DNA from: Microbacterium sp. CSI-V
Lineage (GTDB): Bacteria > Actinomycetota > Actinomycetes > Actinomycetales > Microbacteriaceae
Assembly: GCF_001984105.1 (NCBI RefSeq)
Contig: NZ_MTQM01000009.1
Coordinates: 1,178,001 to 1,242,000 of the forward strand
Direction: 5' to 3'
Length of the DNA stretch: 64,000 bases
Made by a program: the position numbers and the translations under genes. This document shows, piece by piece, positions 59,563 to 64,000 of the stretch; positions within the stretch are counted from its first letter, which is position 1; each line of letters starts with the position of its first letter. Under the pieces are notes generated by a model. That model was not told the origin of the DNA and ran no database searches. It saw nothing but the letters and a program-made list of their open reading frames with translations.

Positions 59563-60450
59563 TCAGAGGCTCGCGGCGAACTCTCGGATCCATGGCCGAA
59601 GTGCAGGTCCCAGATCATCGCGTGCGGAGGCGAGCTGGAGGATCGCCTTGACGTAGTCCACCTTGTCGCCCGTGTCGTAGCGCGCGCCGGAGAAGACCAC
59701 GCCGTAGACGCCGCCCGCGACCTCCTCGTCACCCTCGGCCGCGATGACCTGGAGGGCGTCGGTCAGTTGGATCTCCCCGCCCTTGCCCGGCGGCGTGTCC
59801 TCGAGGACGTCGAAGACGGCGGGCTGCAGCACGTACCGGCCGATCACGGCATAGAGGGAGGGCGCGGTCTGCGCGTCGGGTTTCTCGACGAGACCGGTGA
59901 CACGGACGACGTCGGCGTCCGCGGTGGGTTCGACGGCCGCGCAGCCGTAGAGGTGGATCTGCTCCGCGGGCACCTCCATCAACGCGATCACCGAGGTGGA
60001 ACGCTGTTCGGCGACCGCGATCATGCGGGACAGCAACCCTTCGCCCTCGCCGATCAGATCGTCGCCGAGCAGCACCGCGAACGGCTCGTGTCCCACGTGC
60101 CGCCGAGCTCGCAGGACGGCGTGGCCGAGGCCGCGCGGCTCGCCCTGCCGGACGAAGTGCACGTCGGCGAGCGTGGAGGAGCGTTGCACGTGCTCGAGCT
60201 TGACGGCGTCATTCTTGGTGGAGAGGGTGTGCTCCAGCTCCGGAACCGCGTCGAAGTGGTTGCTGATGGCGTTCTTGTTGCGTCCGATGATGACCAGGAC
60301 GTCATCGAGCGCGGCCGCGACGGCCTCTTCGACCACGTGCTGCAACGCGGGCTTGTCGACGACCGGCAGCATCTCCTTCGGGATGGCTTTGGTCGCCGGC
60401 AGGAATCGGGTGCCGAGTCCAGCGGCGGGAATGACGGCCTTCGTGATCAT
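59563..60450 (-). CDS. galU: UTP-glucose-1-phosphate uridylyltransferase
   Basis: A 295-residue nucleotidyltransferase producing UDP-glucose. The N-terminal loop AVIPAAGLGTRFLPATKAIPKEMLP is diagnostic, with LLGDDLIGEGEGLL for the metal site and KVDYVKAILQLA near the end. GAGAGG precedes the ATG. It follows the GH81 gene by 34 bases on the same strand, probably supplying UDP-glucose for the glycosyltransferase upstream in the same cluster. Confidence 0.95.
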   Translation of the reverse strand: MITKAVIPAAGLGTRFLPATKAIPKEMLPVVDKPALQHVVEEAVAAALDDVLVIIGRNKNAISNHFDAVPELEHTLSTKNDAVKLEHVQRSSTLADVHFVRQGEPRGLGHAVLRARRHVGHEPFAVLLGDDLIGEGEGLLSRMIAVAEQRSTSVIALMEVPAEQIHLYGCAAVEPTADADVVRVTGLVEKPDAQTAPSLYAVIGRYVLQPAVFDVLEDTPPGKGGEIQLTDALQVIAAEGDEEVAGGVYGVVFSGARYDTGDKVDYVKAILQLASARDDLGPALRPWIREFAASL

Positions 60451-60484
60451 GGTGTGGCCTCTCGTTCGAGTGGACGGGATGGGG

Positions 60485-62476
60485 TCAGTCGTGGGTCAGG
60501 ATCCACGCGAGCAGATAGCTGCGGGAGTTCGCGGAATCGATGCGCGCGTCGGGAAGGGCACGCGCGTTCTGGAGTGCGGCGGCGGGATCGACGGTGGCCT
60601 GGAGCATGATGACGTAGTCGATCAGCGGCAGCTCGAGGGTTCCGGCATCCATCACCCCCGACACCAGTGCGGCGCGGCGCTCGGTGTCCGGGAGGAACGC
60701 CGTCGAAGGAGACATCGGGATGAGCTCGATCCCGAGGATCGCCGACGGCGACGCGTCGAAGAACGTCGCGTAATCGCGTTTGCCACCCCAGTTGAGCGCG
60801 AAGAACGGGGCCGTCATGCCGGTCGGCATCTCCGCACCGAGCCAGTATCGACGGGCCGTCTCGGTCTCGACGCTCAGTAGCGCCTCGGCTTCGGCGCGTT
60901 GGTCGTCCTGATCGGATGCCTCTGCCCACAGCGCGAGTCCCGCCCAGGCGTTCACCGCCTCCGAGGCCGACTCCTGATTGTTCCCGTCGACGAACGGCAC
61001 CGTGCCGGAGGCCCAGGAGTGACCCTCGTATTCGTCGAACACGCGCCGTGCCGGGAATCCCGGAACGGCCACCGGCGCCGCGAGGTCGAGCGCGATGACG
61101 TCGGCCATCGGCCGGTACCTCTCGACGAGGTCGGGATCACCCTGCGCCACGACGCCGAGCGCGTAGAGGAAGTATCCGTAGTGGAAGTGGTGGTCGTTGA
61201 ACTCGTCGGATCCGTACGCCGGCGCGCGCCCCGTGATCCCGCCGAGCACCGGGTCGTACACGAAGCAGCGGTCGCTGCGCCCCTGGCATCCGCGGGGGTC
61301 GAGCCACAGGTCCAGCTCCTGCTCGATCCCGGACTTGAGCGTCGCCGCGACATCGTCCTGGCCGAGGTCGACGGCGAGACGATAGAGCATCGCCGCCCGG
61401 TAGAGCTCCTTGCCCCCCGAGTAGGAGTCCGTCGCCACGAACGGGCGCTCGGCGTCCACAGCGATCTGCGCGCGGACGGTGTCCTTCTCGTCGTCGGTCA
61501 ACGAGTCGACGTCCAGCCCCGCGACGGGCTCGACGCGCGGGACCTCGAACGTGAAGTCCCGCCCGCCCACGAGAGTCGACGGCCCGTAGATGGTGTCGTA
61601 GGCGGCCCCGAGGAGTCCGGTCGAGATCTGCTGATGCGGGCGGGCGGCGAAGACGGTGTCCTGGTCGACGTCGAAATGGAAGGTCGTCGCCACCGACTCG
61701 CTCTCGACCCGAGTGGTCGCCTCGGTCCCCGTCAGCGGGACGGCACCGGCCACGAGCCGATCGATCACGTCGGAACCCGCGCCGGAGGGGAGCGCGAGCA
61801 CCGCGAGGCTTCCGCCCGCCGCGACGGAGAAACCGCTGCCGCCGAGCACGGCGTCGGTGCCGACGACGAGGTACGCGACGCCGTTCACCTCGGTCCGCCA
61901 GACTCCGGACGACGTCTCGGTCGGCGTCGCGCCCCCCAACCCGATCTCCTGCGCCGTCGTCGCGCGGTAGAACGCGTAGGGCCACCCCTGGGCGAGGGTC
62001 AGCGTGCCGACCTCCGCGTCGGCGGTGCTGTAACGGAAATCGGCCGACAGCGCGTCGATCCGCGACAGCACTGTGGACGACCCCGGGACGTCGAACCGCA
62101 GGTCGGCGATGAACGAACCGAACACCGACGAGGGCGTGATCGCAACGCGCGGCAGCCCCACCTCGAAGGAGGACGCGGTCGGACGCACCGCCAGCACCCC
62201 CGTGTACACCGGGCGTTCGCCGCCGCCGAAGACCGCCGCACCGACCCAGGAGTTGGTCGGCGGCGCCACCCCCTCGGCGAGACGTGTGTCTCCGGCGTAG
62301 GGACCGGGCAGTCGGGGGAGATCGGCGGCCACCTGCGCCGCCTCCGTCGCCCACGCCGGGGCGGGCGTGGCGTCGACGGTCGGGGACTCCGGCACCTCCG
62401 GGACGCACCCGCTCGCGGCCACTCCGACGGCGACGAGGATCGCGACCGCCGCGACCGTCCGGAGGCGCCGACTCAC
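60485..62476 (-). CDS. GH81 endo-beta-1,3-glucanase lipoprotein
   Basis: A 663-residue extracellular enzyme with a lipoprotein signal ending ASGC. The GH81 domain covers residues ~40-655: PPTNSWVGAAVFG at the N-terminal beta-sandwich, DEFNDHHFHYGYFLYA (catalytic Asp region), EGHSWASG and NNQESASEAVNAWAG (catalytic Glu pair). It hydrolyses internal beta-1,3-glucan bonds. The GTG start overlaps the HlyD-like stop (GTGA). Encoded behind a processive glycosyltransferase, it may trim or release a self-made glucan, as BcsZ does for cellulose; scavenging fungal walls is the alternative. Confidence 0.9.
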   Translation of the reverse strand: MSRRLRTVAAVAILVAVGVAASGCVPEVPESPTVDATPAPAWATEAAQVAADLPRLPGPYAGDTRLAEGVAPPTNSWVGAAVFGGGERPVYTGVLAVRPTASSFEVGLPRVAITPSSVFGSFIADLRFDVPGSSTVLSRIDALSADFRYSTADAEVGTLTLAQGWPYAFYRATTAQEIGLGGATPTETSSGVWRTEVNGVAYLVVGTDAVLGGSGFSVAAGGSLAVLALPSGAGSDVIDRLVAGAVPLTGTEATTRVESESVATTFHFDVDQDTVFAARPHQQISTGLLGAAYDTIYGPSTLVGGRDFTFEVPRVEPVAGLDVDSLTDDEKDTVRAQIAVDAERPFVATDSYSGGKELYRAAMLYRLAVDLGQDDVAATLKSGIEQELDLWLDPRGCQGRSDRCFVYDPVLGGITGRAPAYGSDEFNDHHFHYGYFLYALGVVAQGDPDLVERYRPMADVIALDLAAPVAVPGFPARRVFDEYEGHSWASGTVPFVDGNNQESASEAVNAWAGLALWAEASDQDDQRAEAEALLSVETETARRYWLGAEMPTGMTAPFFALNWGGKRDYATFFDASPSAILGIELIPMSPSTAFLPDTERRAALVSGVMDAGTLELPLIDYVIMLQATVDPAAALQNARALPDARIDSANSRSYLLAWILTHD

Positions 62477-63204
62477 CGGAACCCCCCGGGGACGAAGAGC
62501 TTGCCGACCTGGCGCACGACCCAGGCTCCGAGGTCCTCGTCGCCGCGCAGCTCGAGGGCTGCGGCCACGGGCGCGCCCGCGAACGCCACCGACGCGCCGC
62601 CCAGGCTTTCGTCCCGAGCCACGACGACGACCTGCGGCTGCCCGTCGCGTTCCTCGCCGACGTGGAACTCCGTCAGAGCGAGCGTGCGCGAGGTCCCGTC
62701 CGGCATCCGGACGTCCACGTCGCCGCCGACCTGCATCCGGGCGTAGTCCCGGGCGTTCATGGGGAAGGACGCTTCCAGGTGGAGGGTGTTCGAAATGCCC
62801 ACGACGGCGATGATCGAGTTGCCCGGGACGAACGATCCGATGTTGGCCTCGACGTCGCGGACGATGCCGTCGGCGACGGCGGTGAACACCAGCACGTCGT
62901 CTCCCTCGACGCGGTAGCCCACGCCCTCGGGGTTCAGTCGCGAGGTCTGCAGCGACTGCTGCAGGGTGGAGCTCTGCAGCCGCAGCAGCTCCTGTCCCTT
63001 CACCACGGGTGTGCCCGGCTGGATGGACATGGATGCCACGAACCCGGCGTAGGCGGTCCCGACGCTGTAGGTGTCGGAGACGAGGGTCGCCTCCGATGCG
63101 CCGACGCTGAGTGCCCGCTGGTTGGCGTACATCAGTCCGCCGAGGGCGACGGCCAGCACGATCACGGACGACAGGATGAAGCCGCCGATGCGGAGGAACT
63201 TCAC
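62473..63204 (-). CDS. HlyD/biotinyl-lipoyl-like membrane protein of the glucan cluster
   Basis: A 243-residue protein with one N-terminal membrane helix (IGGFILSSVIVLAVALGGLM) and a periplasmic-adaptor-like part: VGTAYAGFVASMSIQPGTPVVKGQELL and the half-motif FTAVADGIVRDVEANIGSFVPGNSI. In Gram-negative alginate systems an HlyD-like domain (Alg44) partners a family-2 synthase; here it lies between the synthase and the glucanase with GTGA overlaps on both sides, so a copolymerase-like role is inferred. Confidence 0.82.
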   Translation of the reverse strand: MKFLRIGGFILSSVIVLAVALGGLMYANQRALSVGASEATLVSDTYSVGTAYAGFVASMSIQPGTPVVKGQELLRLQSSTLQQSLQTSRLNPEGVGYRVEGDDVLVFTAVADGIVRDVEANIGSFVPGNSIIAVVGISNTLHLEASFPMNARDYARMQVGGDVDVRMPDGTSRTLALTEFHVGEERDGQPQVVVVARDESLGGASVAFAGAPVAAALELRGDEDLGAWVVRQVGKLFVPGGFR

Positions 63205-64000
63205 GAGACCACCTCCAGGGGGTCGAAGGTTCGACGCCGCGGCGCGGTCTGCAGCTGGCGACGGTTGCGGGCGCGGCGGCGGTCCTGCTGCTGCTCGCGG
63301 AACGCCACGATGATGAGACCGCCCAGGGCGACGGTGTTCACGACGTTCCAGAAGAGGGCGACGGACAGTTGACCCGTCCAGTCGAACTTCCAGACGCCGA
63401 CGAGGGTGGTCGCGAGCAGGAACAGGAAGAAGAGAGTCTGCACGCGGATGTAGAGGAAGGGCGAGGTCCGCGCGCCCGCCCCGGTGACGTGCCACGTCCC
63501 GGCACGGCCCGTGACGGCGTTGAACAACGCCTTCGTGTAGATCGGGAACGACACGGACGACAGCAGGAGGGTCTCCCAGCGGAAGGCGCCGATCGTGAAG
63601 AACGCCATCACCACCTGCATGAGGTAGAAGCCGCAGTAGAAGAGGATCCACTGCCCCAGGGGGACTTCCATCGACATGGGCGTGATGTCGAGGAAGATCT
63701 GCAGCGGCGGCAGCAGGAGGAGCGCCAACGGGATGACCCCGTTGAAGTAGAACGTGGCCGTGGCGAAGTACTGCAGCCGCTGGTCCATCGTGAGCGTGCG
63801 GCGCGGCGACAGCGGGTTGTGCGTGAGCAGGATCTCGAACGCCCCCGTGGCCCAGCGCACCTGCTGCTTGCTGAAGGACTCGATGCGATCCGGCGTCTCT
63901 CCCGTCGCCAGGTGCAATGGGATGTACACCGAGGACCACCCGGCCTCGTGCAGGAGGATCGAGGTCCAGATGTCCTCGGACTTCGACGCCGCATGCAATC
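63201..64000 (-). CDS. Processive family-2 glycosyltransferase, C-terminal part (cut by window end)
   Basis: The last ~266 residues of a BcsA/Alg8/curdlan-synthase-like enzyme. SEDIWTSILLHEAGW (in place of the usual TED motif) and KQQVRWATG (the Q-x-x-RW motif that holds the growing chain) are followed by four or five membrane helices (IPLALLLLPPLQIFL, WILFYCGFYLMQVV, LFFLFLLATTLVGVW, VVNTVALGGLIIVAF). The DxD donor motifs lie outside the window. The product is probably a beta-glucan, since galU and a beta-1,3-glucanase gene follow. Confidence 0.88.
   Translation of the reverse strand, partial: LHAASKSEDIWTSILLHEAGWSSVYIPLHLATGETPDRIESFSKQQVRWATGAFEILLTHNPLSPRRTLTMDQRLQYFATATFYFNGVIPLALLLLPPLQIFLDITPMSMEVPLGQWILFYCGFYLMQVVMAFFTIGAFRWETLLLSSVSFPIYTKALFNAVTGRAGTWHVTGAGARTSPFLYIRVQTLFFLFLLATTLVGVWKFDWTGQLSVALFWNVVNTVALGGLIIVAFREQQQDRRRARNRRQLQTAPRRRTFDPLEVVS

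Noticed and set aside
1..64000. tRNA or rRNA genes
   Set aside because: No intergenic stretch shows a cloverleaf with the conserved GGTTCGA-type T-loop in the right context, nor any rRNA sequence.

Overview
The window is a high-GC actinobacterial chromosome segment, most likely from the Microbacteriaceae and probably Microbacterium. The indications are strong G/C at third codon positions, abundant GTG starts, stop/start overlaps of the GTGA and ATGA type, many leaderless promoters of the form TAnnnT followed by 6-8 bases and a start codon, and actinobacterial genes such as a BldC-like regulator, ribosomal protein bS22, a TM0106-type nuclease-helicase and a DUF222/HNH (13E12-type) gene. I see no rRNA, tRNA, CRISPR array, insertion sequence or prophage. 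Genes are dense on both strands.

Layout. 1-2055: end of an amidohydrolase and an FMN monooxygenase. 2072-6306: a nucleoside hydrolase divergent from a sugar-type ABC importer (binding protein and two permeases, no ATPase). 6346-8814: aspS, then a solitary ABC ATPase whose catalytic motifs are all altered. 8824-10724: small genes (Dabb, glutaredoxin-like, rhodanese, bS22, BldC-like, ArsR). 10793-12899: potassium uptake pair. 12896-17351: DUF1905, proC, a hydrolase, an F420-type oxidoreductase, tadA and upp. 17352-17702: a repeat-rich gap holding a four-copy nested inverted repeat. 17703-27882: a large RecB-like nuclease/helicase, NAD synthetase, DUF427, two tiny membrane proteins, an aldo/keto reductase, a nucleosidase and an MFS exporter. 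28002-33407: sbcDC and small genes. 33523-34600: a leaderless cysteine-rich leader peptide upstream of a winged-helix regulator. 34651-40271: an AlkA-like glycosylase, a lipoprotein with an inactivated Lon-type domain coupled to a double acetyltransferase, DUF4287, and a MerR/DUF4188 divergon with twin operators.

40282-52795 reads as an organosulfur-acquisition region by gene content. An eight-gene minus-strand operon encodes a peptide-type ABC importer, an SsuD-like monooxygenase, a ketopantoate-reductase-like enzyme, a small coupled ORF and a glycolate-oxidase-like flavoprotein. Next to it lie an SfnB/DszC-like flavoprotein, a LysR regulator and a divergent AhpD/sulfurtransferase pair. The substrate is inferred, not shown.

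52797-59520 holds an amine oxidase, a LysE exporter, a DUF222/HNH gene with a LexA-like box at its start, VanZ, an amino-acid permease and a membrane-anchored HTH protein. 59563-64000, on the minus strand, is a polysaccharide locus: a processive family-2 glycosyltransferase (cut by the window end), a HlyD-like protein, a GH81 beta-1,3-glucanase lipoprotein and galU. It suggests UDP-glucose-fed beta-glucan synthesis. The most unusual items are the cysteine leader peptide, the degenerate ABC ATPase, the degenerate Lon-like lipoprotein, the nested repeat and the glucan locus.
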